NCBI RefSeq assembly: GCF_000455285.1
Contig: NZ_HG005290.1
Coordinates: 129,903-193,902, forward strand
Length of the DNA: 64,000 nt
Origin: Candidatus Stoquefichus massiliensis AP9
GTDB taxonomy: Bacteria; Bacillota_I; Bacilli_A; Erysipelotrichales; Coprobacillaceae
Reading direction: 5' to 3'
Shown: positions 8,845-18,460 of the stretch, in pieces
How the letters are laid out: each line of letters begins with the position of its first letter
How positions within the stretch are numbered: position 1 is the first letter of the stretch
Translations under genes and position numbers: made by a program
The notes under the pieces: model-generated
Told to the model about the DNA's origin: nothing
The model's input: the letters and a program-made list of their open reading frames with translations, nothing else
Database searches by the model: none

Positions 8845-8867
8845 AATAGGGCCAAAGACCCTATTTT
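8845..8867 (-). terminator. Intrinsic terminator of lon
   Basis: Stem AAATAGGG / CCCTATTT on the minus strand followed by a T run. The TAG stop of lon lies within the stem. Confidence 0.8.
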
Positions 8868-11185
8868 ACTAAAGCATTCTCTAAAACTGTATCAATATGA
8901 TCAGCTAAAACAATTTTTAAATCTTTTTGAACTGATTGAGGTATATCATCAATATCCTTTTCATTATCTTTTGGAATAATAATAGTACGAATTCCACTTC
9001 GATGAGCAGAAATAGATTTTTCTTTTAAACCTCCGATTGGCAAAACTTGTCCACGTAAAGTAATTTCACCAGTCATAGCAACATCATCACGAACTGGTCG
9101 ATTACTAAAAGCTGATAATATAGCAGTTGTTAGAGTCACACCGGCACTAGGTCCATCTTTCTTAACAGCACCTTCAGGAACATGTATATGAATATCTTCT
9201 TTATCAAACGCGATATCCTGTAATCCATATTTTTCACGATTGGCTTTCATATAGTCTAATGCTATTGATGCTGATTCTTTCATAACATCACCTAATTGTC
9301 CAGTAATAATAAATTTTCCAGTTCCGTTAAAATGATTAACTTCAATTGGCAAAATGTCGCCACCATATTGTGTATAAGCCATACCAGTAACAACACCCAC
9401 TTGAGGTTTATCTAATTTCTTTGTATGTTCAAATGGTGCCTTACCTAAATATTCTTCTAAATTGGACTTTTCTATAGTTAAGGTAATCCCTTGATTCTTT
9501 AATATCTTTAAAACTGATTTACGGCAGATTTGCGCAATTAATCTCTCTAACTGTCTCACTCCTGCTTCACGTGTATAATGACGAATAATAGCCATCATTG
9601 TTTCATCAGGAATAATTAATTGTTCAGTTTTTAATCCATGTCTATCTAATTCTTTTTTCAAAAGATGACGTTTTGCTATTTCTAATTTTTCTTGTTCTGT
9701 ATAAGAAGAAATTTCAATAATTTCAAGACGATCTCTCAATGGTTCAGGAATACCTCCTAAATCATTTGCAGTTGCAATAAAGAGAACTTTAGATAAATCA
9801 TAAGGTTCTTCAATATAATTATCAGAGAAAAGTTGATTTTGCTCTGGATCTAACACTTCAAGCATAGCACTTGTAGGATCTCCTTTATAATCACTAGACA
9901 TCTTATCGATTTCATCTAATAAGAATACAGGATTAATCACACCCGCCTTCTTCATTCCCTGAATAATACGACCTGGCATTGATCCTAAGTAAGTCCTACG
10001 ATGTCCTCTAATTTCTGCCTCATCTTTAACTCCACCTAATGAAGCTTTCACAAATTTTCGATCCAATGCTCTTGCAATAGATTTAGAAATAGATGTTTTC
10101 CCTACCCCTGGTGGTCCAACCAAACAAATAATGGGCGCATTTAAAGAATGAGTCATTTGTTTAACAGCTAAATGTTCAACAATTCTTTCTTTGGGTTTTT
10201 CTAAACCAAAATGATCTTCATCTAAGATTTTCTCGACTTCATTAATATCTTGAACATCTTCTGTTTCCTGATACCATGGTGTTTTCATAACCCAATCAAT
10301 ATATGTTCTTACAACATTTGCCTCAGATGATGCTGCAGGCATCATCTCATAACGACGCAATTCTTCCTCAATCTTATCTTTAATATATTGAGGATATGGC
10401 TTTGATTTCATTTCTTCACGAATAAAATCAGTATCATCTTCTTTATTAGGTGTGTCACCTAATTCTTCTTTAATCGCACGTAATTTTTCTCTTAAATAAT
10501 ACTCTTTTTGATTTTCATCAATACTTTCTTTCACTTTAATATTGATTTTTTCTTCTAATTCATTAATAACTTTTTCTTCTTCCATACTTGCTAAAACAAG
10601 TAAAAGACGTTTGTTAATATCACACTCAGCAAGTATTTTCTGTTTAGTCTGTAATTCAACATTAATATATTGACCAATAGTATCAGCCAATGCACTTGCA
10701 CTCATACCCTGTGATAAATTAGAAAAGACTTCACGTGGAAACATTTGTAAATTTTTGTTCATAGATTGCATCTGTTCAGTAACTTTACGAACTAATGCCA
10801 CCTCTTCAGTTTTTTCTCCAGTTATATCTTCTAAATACTTCACCTTTGAAAATAAGCAACCATCTTTTTCTTCTAGACTTAAAATTTCAACTCTTTTTTG
10901 TCCTTCAACAGTCAACTTAATTGTTCCGTGATTATCTCTTTTAATTCTTCTTTTAACTTTACACAAAGTCCCAAAATGGAAAACATGATCATAATCAGTG
11001 TTTTCATCAATAGGATTCTTCTGTGATATAAAAACAATATTCTCATCGAATTCATTAATACTTTTTTCAATTGCTTTTAAACTAAAACTTCTTCCAACAT
11101 CTAAAGAAATTTCATGTGCAGGAAAAACAATCATGCCTCTTGTACAAATGATAGGTAAATCAACAACAATATCTAATTCTTCCAT
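8861..11185 (-). CDS. lon: ATP-dependent protease LonA
   Basis: A 774-residue LonA, identical in length to the Bacillus enzyme. Order: N-terminal substrate-binding domain (about 1-200), coiled helical region, AAA+ module with Walker A GPPGVGKTS and Walker B VFLLDEIDK, and the C-terminal serine protease domain with KKDGPSAG. Catalytic Ser is residue 680 and the paired Lys 723. It degrades misfolded and regulatory proteins in the cytoplasm. It has a vegetative promoter of its own at 11238-11266; no CIRCE or CtsR-like site was seen before it. Confidence 0.98.
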   Translation of the reverse strand: MEELDIVVDLPIICTRGMIVFPAHEISLDVGRSFSLKAIEKSINEFDENIVFISQKNPIDENTDYDHVFHFGTLCKVKRRIKRDNHGTIKLTVEGQKRVEILSLEEKDGCLFSKVKYLEDITGEKTEEVALVRKVTEQMQSMNKNLQMFPREVFSNLSQGMSASALADTIGQYINVELQTKQKILAECDINKRLLLVLASMEEEKVINELEEKINIKVKESIDENQKEYYLREKLRAIKEELGDTPNKEDDTDFIREEMKSKPYPQYIKDKIEEELRRYEMMPAASSEANVVRTYIDWVMKTPWYQETEDVQDINEVEKILDEDHFGLEKPKERIVEHLAVKQMTHSLNAPIICLVGPPGVGKTSISKSIARALDRKFVKASLGGVKDEAEIRGHRRTYLGSMPGRIIQGMKKAGVINPVFLLDEIDKMSSDYKGDPTSAMLEVLDPEQNQLFSDNYIEEPYDLSKVLFIATANDLGGIPEPLRDRLEIIEISSYTEQEKLEIAKRHLLKKELDRHGLKTEQLIIPDETMMAIIRHYTREAGVRQLERLIAQICRKSVLKILKNQGITLTIEKSNLEEYLGKAPFEHTKKLDKPQVGVVTGMAYTQYGGDILPIEVNHFNGTGKFIITGQLGDVMKESASIALDYMKANREKYGLQDIAFDKEDIHIHVPEGAVKKDGPSAGVTLTTAILSAFSNRPVRDDVAMTGEITLRGQVLPIGGLKEKSISAHRSGIRTIIIPKDNEKDIDDIPQSVQKDLKIVLADHIDTVLENALVK

Positions 11186-11237
11186 AATTCATGACCTCCT
11201 TTACAAAGATGAAATATAAACTCATCCAATTGACATT

Positions 11238-11266
11238 ATTATATAGAATAATGTTACCTTTGTCCA
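11238..11266 (-). promoter_or_regulatory. Promoter of lon
   Basis: TGGACA (11266-11261), a 17-base spacer and perfect TATAAT (11243-11238), upstream of the lon ribosome site. Confidence 0.7.
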
Positions 11267-11286
11267 TTCAAACGCCTTAACAAAAC

Positions 11287-11305
11287 AAGACGCATTAGGC
11301 GTCTT
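11287..11305 (-). terminator. Intrinsic terminator of tig
   Basis: Stem AAGACGC / GCGTCTT with a five-base loop; it overlaps the tig stop codon on its 5' side. Confidence 0.7.
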
Positions 11306-12584
11306 ATTTCACGTTATCTTTGATTAATTGAACAGCCTTACGAGTTGCTAAATCAGATTTGATTTGTCCTAATTGACCTTCAAAAATTTTCTTAACTTCA
11401 TCAAATTCTCTACCATAGTAAGTAGCAATTTCTTTGATTTCTTCATCAATTTCATCATCACTAACTTCAATGTTTTCAGCTTTTACAATTTCAGCCAAAA
11501 TTAAATTAAATTTTACACGTTTTTCAGCTTGTTCTCTCATTTCAGCTTTCATATCATCCATTGTCTTACCTGTTAATTGCTGGAACAATTCTAAATTCAT
11601 ACCTTGTTGAGATAGATTTTGTTCTACTTCTTTTAACATTTGATCGGTTTCAGTTGCAATCATTGCTTCTGGTACTTCTAATGGAGTATTTTCGATAACT
11701 GCGTTAAAAATATCATCACTAAACTTAGATTCAATTTCACTTTGTTTTCTATTTTTGATTTGTTCTTTAGTATAAGTTTCTAAATCTGCTAATGTTTCAA
11801 TACCATCAATATTAACATCCTTAGCAAGTTCATCATCAATTTCAGGTAATACCTTAGACTTAATTTCATGAACCTTTACTTTAAAGACAACTTCTTGTCC
11901 AGCCAAATCAGGTGCTTGATAGTTTTCTGGGAAAGTAACATTAATTTCTTTTTCTTCATTAACTTTCATTCCAATAAGTTGTTCTTCAAATCCTGGAATA
12001 AACGCTCCAGACCCAATTTCTAATTCATGGTTTTCAGCTTTTCCACCATCAAAAGCAACACCATCTTTATAACCATCATAATCAATAACTGTTGTATCAC
12101 CATTTTCAACAGTTCCTTCTTCTTTTATAACAAGTTCAGCAAATTGATTTTGATAATTCTTTAATTCTTCTTCAATTTCTTTTTTAGTAACTTTCACTTG
12201 TCCTTTTTTGACATCTAACCCTTTATATTCTCCCAATTTTACTTCTGGAGCAACAGGTGCAGTGACAGTTATTTTTAAAACATCTTCAGTTAATTCATCG
12301 ATTTTCACTTCTGGTTGTCCAACTGGCTGAATACCATTATCTAATAAGATAGCAGCATAACTTTTTTGCAAAATAACATCAGTTGCTTCTTCCAAAATAG
12401 CAGCTTTTCCAATTCTTGCTTTAACCATTTGAACAGGGACATGTCCTTTTCTAAATCCATCAATTTTTACATTTTTTGCTAATTTGTTCAATGCTTTCTT
12501 CTGAGCATCTTTCCATTCTTCAGTAGTGAAAGTTGTTTTAACTTCCATCATACAATTTTCAAGTTTGTTACAAACTGTTTCCAT
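11304..12584 (-). CDS. tig: Trigger factor chaperone
   Basis: A 426-residue trigger factor. The N-terminal ribosome-binding domain carries the signature region GFRKGHVP near residue 43 (GFRxGxxP), followed by the FKBP-type prolyl isomerase domain (about 150-240, GDTTVIDYDGY) and the long helical C-terminal chaperone domain. It binds nascent chains at the ribosome exit. It is transcribed alone, from a promoter at 12615-12643 to the terminator overlapping its stop. The tig-lon-engB order resembles Bacillus, but clpX is missing between tig and lon. Confidence 0.98.
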   Translation of the reverse strand: METVCNKLENCMMEVKTTFTTEEWKDAQKKALNKLAKNVKIDGFRKGHVPVQMVKARIGKAAILEEATDVILQKSYAAILLDNGIQPVGQPEVKIDELTEDVLKITVTAPVAPEVKLGEYKGLDVKKGQVKVTKKEIEEELKNYQNQFAELVIKEEGTVENGDTTVIDYDGYKDGVAFDGGKAENHELEIGSGAFIPGFEEQLIGMKVNEEKEINVTFPENYQAPDLAGQEVVFKVKVHEIKSKVLPEIDDELAKDVNIDGIETLADLETYTKEQIKNRKQSEIESKFSDDIFNAVIENTPLEVPEAMIATETDQMLKEVEQNLSQQGMNLELFQQLTGKTMDDMKAEMREQAEKRVKFNLILAEIVKAENIEVSDDEIDEEIKEIATYYGREFDEVKKIFEGQLGQIKSDLATRKAVQLIKDNVK

Positions 12585-12614
12585 TTATACTTCCTCCATT
12601 ATTTCAACACGCAT

Positions 12615-12643
12615 ATTATACATGAAACATCATGAGAATGCAA
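12615..12643 (-). promoter_or_regulatory. Promoter of tig
   Basis: TTGCAT (12643-12638), 17 bases, TATAAT (12620-12615) in the gap between the TPR gene and tig. Confidence 0.65.
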
Positions 12644-12648
12644 CTGTT

Positions 12649-13572
12649 TTAACACTCTATTTGCTTGAGTGCTAAAATTTGCTGTTCAACATCATTTTTA
12701 TCACAATAATATACGATTTCTAAATCTTCCAAGTCAACATCTATTGATTGTAATGTTGCCACATAATAATGTATTGCAGCAGCCCATACATTATATTCAT
12801 TATCATAAATCTCACGTGGATAAAATGCATAAAGAATATATTCTAAAAAATCTATACATTGTTCTAATAATGCCGGATTTTCTGATTCGATAACATTTTC
12901 TAGATAATGTGCTATCCCAGTATATTGAGGCTGTTCCAAAACTAAAGGCATGTAACTCGGATTTATAGAATATATATTTCCAAATTTTTCTACATCCAAA
13001 TCTTCATCTACCTGCTGATCAATCATAATTTCAATTAATAATGTTTTGGCAAAAAAATGGCGATATGGACTCATAAGATATTCTTGGATTGTTGATATTA
13101 ACAATCTCACATTTAATTGCTGCAGTTGATCAATAGCCATATATAATAAATCTTCATTACATTCTTTTTTCTTTAAAATCTGATCTATCTCTTCAATTGA
13201 AAAAATCTGATTTTTAGATTCAACTTCAAAATGCGCTTCTTGCTTATCTAAAAGAACCTGATCATAAGCTGCATTAAATAACATCTCATATTGATATGGT
13301 ATATAAGGCATCGATAATTCTTCAATTAATATTTCAATTGCTTCATCAAAATCGCCTAATTCCTTTAATGTTGTCACATACATAGAAATAACATCATAAT
13401 ATGTTTCTTTCGCATTTGCTTTCGCCCATGCCCCCTCAGCCTTGGCTTGCTGAAACTCACCTAATCCAACAAGACATACCAAACGTAAATATCGTGTATT
13501 TTCATCATTCATATCATTTAACATAGAAAGTGCTTGTGCATATTCACCCATTTGAATCAATTCTTCAATCAT
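12649..13572 (-). CDS. TPR-type protein, YsoA-like by position
   Basis: A 307-residue protein made of helix pairs with TPR-like spacing (EYAQALSMLNDM, EFQQAKAEGAWAKA, DFDEAIEILIEEL). I start it at the ATG at 13572, preceded by GGAGGTGG; the upstream in-frame ATGs lack a ribosome site. Acidic overall, no signal peptide. The Bacillus TPR protein YsoA is encoded just upstream of tig, so this is likely its counterpart. Its function is not established; a scaffold or protein-binding role is the general expectation for such repeats. Confidence 0.65.
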   Translation of the reverse strand: MIEELIQMGEYAQALSMLNDMNDENTRYLRLVCLVGLGEFQQAKAEGAWAKANAKETYYDVISMYVTTLKELGDFDEAIEILIEELSMPYIPYQYEMLFNAAYDQVLLDKQEAHFEVESKNQIFSIEEIDQILKKKECNEDLLYMAIDQLQQLNVRLLISTIQEYLMSPYRHFFAKTLLIEIMIDQQVDEDLDVEKFGNIYSINPSYMPLVLEQPQYTGIAHYLENVIESENPALLEQCIDFLEYILYAFYPREIYDNEYNVWAAAIHYYVATLQSIDVDLEDLEIVYYCDKNDVEQQILALKQIEC

Positions 13573-13752
13573 TATCCCACCTCCTTGACTTGCAATAGAC
13601 ATTCTATCAAATATATATCCTTTAATCAAATAAAACTCAAAATATTTTCATTTATTGATATTTACACAATATCATATATAAATAAAAAATATATATTCAT
13701 TATATCTCTACAACTTTTGGATTTTTACTGTAAAGAATAAGAAGAAAAGAAA

Positions 13753-13782
13753 TTTACTTCATAAAGGTATTCATGATATAAT
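13753..13782 (+). promoter_or_regulatory. Promoter of ald
   Basis: TTTACT (13753-13758), an 18-base spacer and perfect TATAAT (13777-13782), followed by a GGAGTG ribosome site and the ald start at 13806. Confidence 0.65.
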
Positions 13783-13805
13783 AGACACAGAAATGGAGTG
13801 AGAAT

Positions 13806-14915
13806 ATGATTATTGGTATACCAAAAGAAATTAAAAATAACGAAAATCGCGTTTCATTAACACCTGCTGGTGTTATGACATTAGTGAAAGAAGGACATAG
13901 TGTTCTTGTAGAAACAAATGCTGGTATAGGAAGTGGCTTTAGTGATGTAGAATATTTAGAAGCCGGTGCTCAAATTTGTTCAGTAGAGGATGTTTTTGCT
14001 AAAGCAGATTTAATAGTTAAAGTCAAAGAATATTTAGAAAGTGAATATAAATATTTGCGCGAAGATCAGATGGTCTTCACTTATCTGCATATTGCAAGTA
14101 ATGAACCATTCGCAAAAGCACTGCTTGACTCCCATACAACAGCAATTGCCTATGAAACTGTTGTATCTAAAAAGCATACATTGCCTTTACTTACACCAAT
14201 GAGTGAAGTTGCGGGACGCATGTCTGTTCAAGTTGGAGCAACTTTATTACAAAAAACACATGGAGGTAGTGGATTACTGCTTGGTGGAGTTCCTGGTGTT
14301 ATGCCTGCTGAAGTTGTTATTATTGGTGGTGGAACAGTTGGATTCAATGCTGCTCGTATTGCTAGTGGCTTAGGTGCCCAAGTCCATGTATTTGAAATTG
14401 ATGCAGAACGTATGGCTTATATTGATGACATGAGCAATGGAACAATTCATACTGTCTTCAACAACGAATACAACCTACGTAATGCATTGAAAACAGCTGA
14501 TTTAGTTATTGGTGCAGTTTTAATTCCAGGTGCTCGTGCCCCTAAGTTAGTGACTGAGGATATGGTTAAAACAATGAAAGATGGAAGTGTCATTGTTGAT
14601 GTCGCTATTGATCAAGGTGGATGTATTGAAACATGCGATCATACAACAACACACGATCAGCCAACATTTGAAAAATATGGAGTACTTCATTATTCAGTTG
14701 CAAACATGCCAGGTGCAGTACCAAGAACTTCTACAATTGCTTTATCTAATGCAACTCTTCCTTATATTTTAAAACTTAGTAACTTAGGACTAGAAGCATT
14801 AAAACAAGATGAAGGTTTCTTGTTGGGATTAAACACATTCAAAGGAATGTTAACATGTCAGGCTGTTGCTGAAGCGCTTCACGAGACTTACCATAATCCA
14901 AAAGGACTAATTTAA
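13806..14915 (+). CDS. ald: Alanine dehydrogenase
   Basis: A 369-residue NAD-dependent alanine dehydrogenase (L-alanine to pyruvate and ammonia, reversible). It starts MIIGIPKEIKNNENRVSLTP, the family signature with the catalytic-site Arg, then the pyruvate-binding Lys region (LIVKVKEY), and the dinucleotide-binding loop VVIIGGGTVGFNAA in the middle. Monocistronic on the plus strand with its own promoter and terminator. In spore formers this enzyme often supports sporulation and alanine use. Alanine pools also feed the D-Ala-dependent wall genes in this window, but no direct link is shown. Confidence 0.97.
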   Translation: MIIGIPKEIKNNENRVSLTPAGVMTLVKEGHSVLVETNAGIGSGFSDVEYLEAGAQICSVEDVFAKADLIVKVKEYLESEYKYLREDQMVFTYLHIASNEPFAKALLDSHTTAIAYETVVSKKHTLPLLTPMSEVAGRMSVQVGATLLQKTHGGSGLLLGGVPGVMPAEVVIIGGGTVGFNAARIASGLGAQVHVFEIDAERMAYIDDMSNGTIHTVFNNEYNLRNALKTADLVIGAVLIPGARAPKLVTEDMVKTMKDGSVIVDVAIDQGGCIETCDHTTTHDQPTFEKYGVLHYSVANMPGAVPRTSTIALSNATLPYILKLSNLGLEALKQDEGFLLGLNTFKGMLTCQAVAEALHETYHNPKGLI

Positions 14916-14937
14916 AAAAAGATTTATTTCATATTGA

Positions 14938-14978
14938 CCATAAGACAATGTTCATAGAATATGTCTTATGGTTTTTAT
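14938..14978 (+). terminator. Intrinsic terminator of ald
   Basis: Stem CCATAAGACA (14938-14947) / TGTCTTATGG (14962-14971) followed by a T tract. The rest of the 307-base gap between ald and pfkA (about 14980-15150) shows no gene or repeat that I can support. Confidence 0.8.
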
Positions 14979-15152
14979 TTTTTGAAAAATGCAGTAATGA
15001 ATTGTAACTCATGAGTCATATCTATAGTTAAAGTATAGAGACATTGGGTTGCATCTCATTTAATAGATGAAATTGGATTTATCTCTTTAGATTTTAAATG
15101 ATCTATAGATGAGTTCTCATATTTCCTACTGATATAGCTTTTTTCAGCAAAA

Positions 15153-15180
15153 AGGAGAAGCATATTTTTGTGCTTCTCCT
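15153..15180 (-). terminator. Intrinsic terminator of pfkA
   Basis: Stem AGGAGAAGCA / TGCTTCTCCT with an eight-base loop and five T residues after it on the minus strand. Confidence 0.8.
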
Positions 15181-15222
15181 ATACTTAACTTAATAACATC
15201 GCATTAATTTATTTGCTTTTAT

Positions 15223-16341
15223 TTACTCATCACCGAAACAAACACCGATTGCTTTTGCAGCTCTAACTAATTCTCCATTTGGATCAACAACTTTTTGTTT
15301 TCCAAATTTAGCATCACCAATCACTTCTTCTAAAGATGTATAATCCATATTTTCACCATGTAAAGTAACAACATTGCCAAATAATCCTTCATCAATTAAT
15401 TCACAAGCTTTCACTCCAAAACGAATTGATAATATACGGTCATATGCTGTAATATCACCACCACGGATAATATGCCCAGGATTCACTGAACGTACTTCAT
15501 GATTTGGAATAACCTTTTCAAGATCATCTGCAACTTTAGCTGCCAAACCACTATAACGAACTGGATCTGGTGAATCTTCAACAATTTTACCAATTACCTT
15601 TGTTCCATCTGCATATTTCGCACCTTCAGCTACAGCAATAACTGTATAAGGCATACCAGCAGCATCACGTTTAGCTACATGTTTTGCAATGTTCTCAATA
15701 GTAAATGGAATTTCAGGAATTAAACAAACCCCAGCATTTCCTGCTAAACCTGCATACAATGAAATCCATCCAGCATCTCTACCCATTAATTCACAACAAA
15801 TCACACGATGATGTGACTTCGCAGTAGTTTGTAAACGATCTATAAATTCAGTTCCCACACTCATAGCACTAATAAATCCATAAGTCAAATCAGTACTTGA
15901 TAAATCATTATCCATTGTTTTAGGGACTCCAATAACATTTACACCTTTTCTAGAAAAATCTCTAGCACTTGTTAATGTTCCATCACCACCCAAAACTACC
16001 AAAACATCAACACCAGCTTTTTTAAGATTCTCAACCCCAATATCACTCACATCTTTTTTTATTTTTCCACCTTTTCCATCATCTACAAGGTAATCAAATA
16101 AATTATCTTTATTAGAACTATATAAAATAGTTCCACCTTCTTTATAGATATCTTCTACTTTTTCTTCTGTTAATTCAATATAATTGTTATTGTATAAACC
16201 ACGGTATCCATAAACATAACCAATAACTTCCCAACCATATTTACTAATTGCAGTCTTTGTTATTGTTCTTATAACAGCATTTAAACCTGGACAGTCACCA
16301 CCACCAGAAAGTAATGCAATTTTTTTCACTTTCTTTTCCAT
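15223..16341 (-). CDS. 6-phosphofructokinase, group III type
   Basis: A 372-residue phosphofructokinase (fructose 6-phosphate to the 1,6-bisphosphate). The start is the ATG at 16341, eight bases after GGAGG. The N-terminal LLSGGGDCPGLNA is the nucleotide-binding loop. GGDGTLTSA carries Gly where PPi-dependent enzymes have Asp, which points to ATP as donor. PKTMDNDL carries the Lys typical of the mixed-substrate group III rather than the PGTIDND of classical bacterial PfkA. So it is probably an ATP enzyme of the group III lineage; donor use needs assay. Single-gene unit with its own promoter and terminator. Confidence 0.92.
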   Translation of the reverse strand: MEKKVKKIALLSGGGDCPGLNAVIRTITKTAISKYGWEVIGYVYGYRGLYNNNYIELTEEKVEDIYKEGGTILYSSNKDNLFDYLVDDGKGGKIKKDVSDIGVENLKKAGVDVLVVLGGDGTLTSARDFSRKGVNVIGVPKTMDNDLSSTDLTYGFISAMSVGTEFIDRLQTTAKSHHRVICCELMGRDAGWISLYAGLAGNAGVCLIPEIPFTIENIAKHVAKRDAAGMPYTVIAVAEGAKYADGTKVIGKIVEDSPDPVRYSGLAAKVADDLEKVIPNHEVRSVNPGHIIRGGDITAYDRILSIRFGVKACELIDEGLFGNVVTLHGENMDYTSLEEVIGDAKFGKQKVVDPNGELVRAAKAIGVCFGDE

Positions 16342-16373
16342 ATATATATCCTCCAATTTTTTCCTACTTATCT

Positions 16374-16402
16374 ATTATAATAAAAATCGAGCAAGACTAC
16401 AA
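16374..16402 (-). promoter_or_regulatory. Promoter of the phosphofructokinase gene
   Basis: TTGTAG (16402-16397), 17 bases, TATAAT (16379-16374) on the minus strand. Confidence 0.6.
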
Positions 16403-16440
16403 CAAAAAAATGAATACGTTTACATATTTTTAAAAGAAAA

Positions 16441-16464
16441 GACAAGATTTCTAAAAACCTTGTC
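16441..16464 (-). terminator. Terminator of the diguanylate cyclase gene
   Basis: GACAAG / CTTGTC stem followed by TTTTCTTTT on the minus strand; the stem lies partly in the last codons and stop region of the gene. Confidence 0.6.
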
Positions 16465-18370
16465 CCTCAATAAAGCACTTTCCTTTACCATCATTCTTTG
16501 CCCTATATAAAGCGATATCGGCGGCTTTCATTAATTCATAAACATTTTCATGCTCATTCATCCATGCTAATCCACCTGATGCATGCAAATAAACATCTTT
16601 ACGTTGGGCAAATGATAATTTCATTTGTGACATTTCTGACCATAAGTATCGAATATAATCACTCAACATTTTACGATTTTCAAAACCATATAAGAACATA
16701 CAAAATTCATCACCAGAACGTCTTGATATAATCGCATGATCAGGTGCTAGCATATGAAGACAATAAGCAAATTTTGTAAGATAAACATCACCAAAATCAT
16801 GCCCAAACTGATCATTAATCTGTTTGAAGTCATCTAAATCAATCATAACAGCAGCTGCAACCTTTAATTCTAAATCTGAATTATTCAACTCTTCTAGCTG
16901 CTGCAGATATGTTTTATAAATAAAGAGATGTGTTAAAGTATCATGTTCTGATTCATATTTCAACATACAATGCTGTAAATAATCATTGGTAACATCTTCA
17001 ACTGTTCCTAATATATCTCCTTCTTCATAAACAACATGTATTTTCAAATAATACTGATAATCAATGCAATAAATATGAGAAGCAACTTCATTTTTCAATA
17101 GTATCTCTAATTTATTTAAAAAGAGTGTTTTATCTTTAAATAATATATCAGCCTGTTGGTTATCCAAATGCAAAAGACTTTTTAAACGAGAAGTTACCAA
17201 AACATGAGGAATGTCTTCTCGACATTCAAATGCAGCAATAGGAATATCAGTCATTTCAATAATCTGTGATACCTTGACTGTTGCATTTAGAATAGCTTGA
17301 ACCATTGCATTAATATCCTGACTTAATGTTTCTAATTCCGGTGCAGTTTTCACATCAACCTTAAGATCTAAATGTCCTCTTTGTATTTCATGTAAATCAT
17401 GAACAATACGATGAACACCACTAATGATATAACGATTAACCACCCTATTCACAACTAATAAAGACACAATATAAATCACCAAAAGGTAAAATGCAAAAGT
17501 TATTGTTTCACGCATTCTCGTTGCATATAAAGTATCTTGAGGAATTCCAATTCCAAAAATAACATCATTATTTTCATTAGTGAGTATATAACGCTGTTTT
17601 TGATCCACTTTAAAAAATTTACCTTTATGCGCAGAAAGAAAGTCTTCTAACGTAACACCCAATGTTTCAATGTTTTCTACACTTGAATATTTCTCATCAG
17701 TATGCGCTATCACTGCCTTTGTTTTCTTATCAATCACAAATAGACTTTCTCCTTTATCAACAGGAATCTTATTCAAAATAGACGCATATGTATTTCTCTT
17801 CTTGGTATCAATTAATCTAGCAGGTTCCAATCCAACCTGTACAATTCCTTTTTCATCAGGACGACTTACACCCACATACTGCATCATTTTTCTTTCGGCT
17901 GTATTAGGTTGCATTTCTTGAATAACATAACTATTTTGGGGATAACTCTCTAAAATTGGCAAAAAACCACTTGTTTGCTCACCATCATGAAAATCAATTC
18001 CAATATACTTGAGAACAGTTGAATATGTAATAATTCCTTGACTATTTGTAACATGTAATTCATCTACATTTAACAATTTTGATATTCTTTCTAGCTCCGA
18101 TTGTTTCTTTAAGATACTTGAATCCTTTTCAATTATATATGCAAAAGCTTTTGCACGCGTTAAATAATCTTCGTTTAAACTTTCTGTTAAAGTTTGTAAC
18201 TCAATATCATTATTTTCTATTACAGAGATTAATTGATTTATTTTATTTTGAAAAGAACGTTGTTTTTCATTGACTAAAGTCATTCCTACTGCATTGTAAT
18301 GAAATACTAAAATAGCAATCATTGCAATTATCATTATAAATAATAAATATTTTCGCATTATTTTTTGCAT
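16451..18370 (-). CDS. Membrane sensor diguanylate cyclase (Cache-HAMP-PAS-GGDEF)
   Basis: A 639-residue protein. The ATG at 18370 follows a GGGGA site. Order: membrane helix at about 7-27, an extracytoplasmic Cache-like sensor to about 275, a second helix (ITFAFYLLVIYIVSLLVV), HAMP (HDLHEIQRGHLDL), a PAS-like part, and a C-terminal GGDEF domain beginning DTLTHLFIYKTYLQQL. The signature reads RRSGDEF, with Ser for the first Gly, a variant seen in active enzymes. DLDDFKQINDQFGHDFGD gives the metal and substrate residues. The RxxD product-inhibition site five residues before the signature is absent. Likely makes c-di-GMP in response to an outside signal; no receptor gene is seen nearby. Confidence 0.88.
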   Translation of the reverse strand: MQKIMRKYLLFIMIIAMIAILVFHYNAVGMTLVNEKQRSFQNKINQLISVIENNDIELQTLTESLNEDYLTRAKAFAYIIEKDSSILKKQSELERISKLLNVDELHVTNSQGIITYSTVLKYIGIDFHDGEQTSGFLPILESYPQNSYVIQEMQPNTAERKMMQYVGVSRPDEKGIVQVGLEPARLIDTKKRNTYASILNKIPVDKGESLFVIDKKTKAVIAHTDEKYSSVENIETLGVTLEDFLSAHKGKFFKVDQKQRYILTNENNDVIFGIGIPQDTLYATRMRETITFAFYLLVIYIVSLLVVNRVVNRYIISGVHRIVHDLHEIQRGHLDLKVDVKTAPELETLSQDINAMVQAILNATVKVSQIIEMTDIPIAAFECREDIPHVLVTSRLKSLLHLDNQQADILFKDKTLFLNKLEILLKNEVASHIYCIDYQYYLKIHVVYEEGDILGTVEDVTNDYLQHCMLKYESEHDTLTHLFIYKTYLQQLEELNNSDLELKVAAAVMIDLDDFKQINDQFGHDFGDVYLTKFAYCLHMLAPDHAIISRRSGDEFCMFLYGFENRKMLSDYIRYLWSEMSQMKLSFAQRKDVYLHASGGLAWMNEHENVYELMKAADIALYRAKNDGKGKCFIEGQGF

Positions 18371-18441
18371 TATCATTCCCCAATTCTTACAATAGATTAT
18401 TTTTCTTATCATACCATATTTACCTTATAGATAACAGAAAA

Positions 18442-18460
18442 AACCTATCAAAGATAGGTT
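18442..18460 (-). terminator. Intrinsic terminator of maf
   Basis: AACCTATC / GATAGGTT with a three-base loop and TTTTTTC after it on the minus strand; it overlaps the maf stop codon. Confidence 0.75.
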
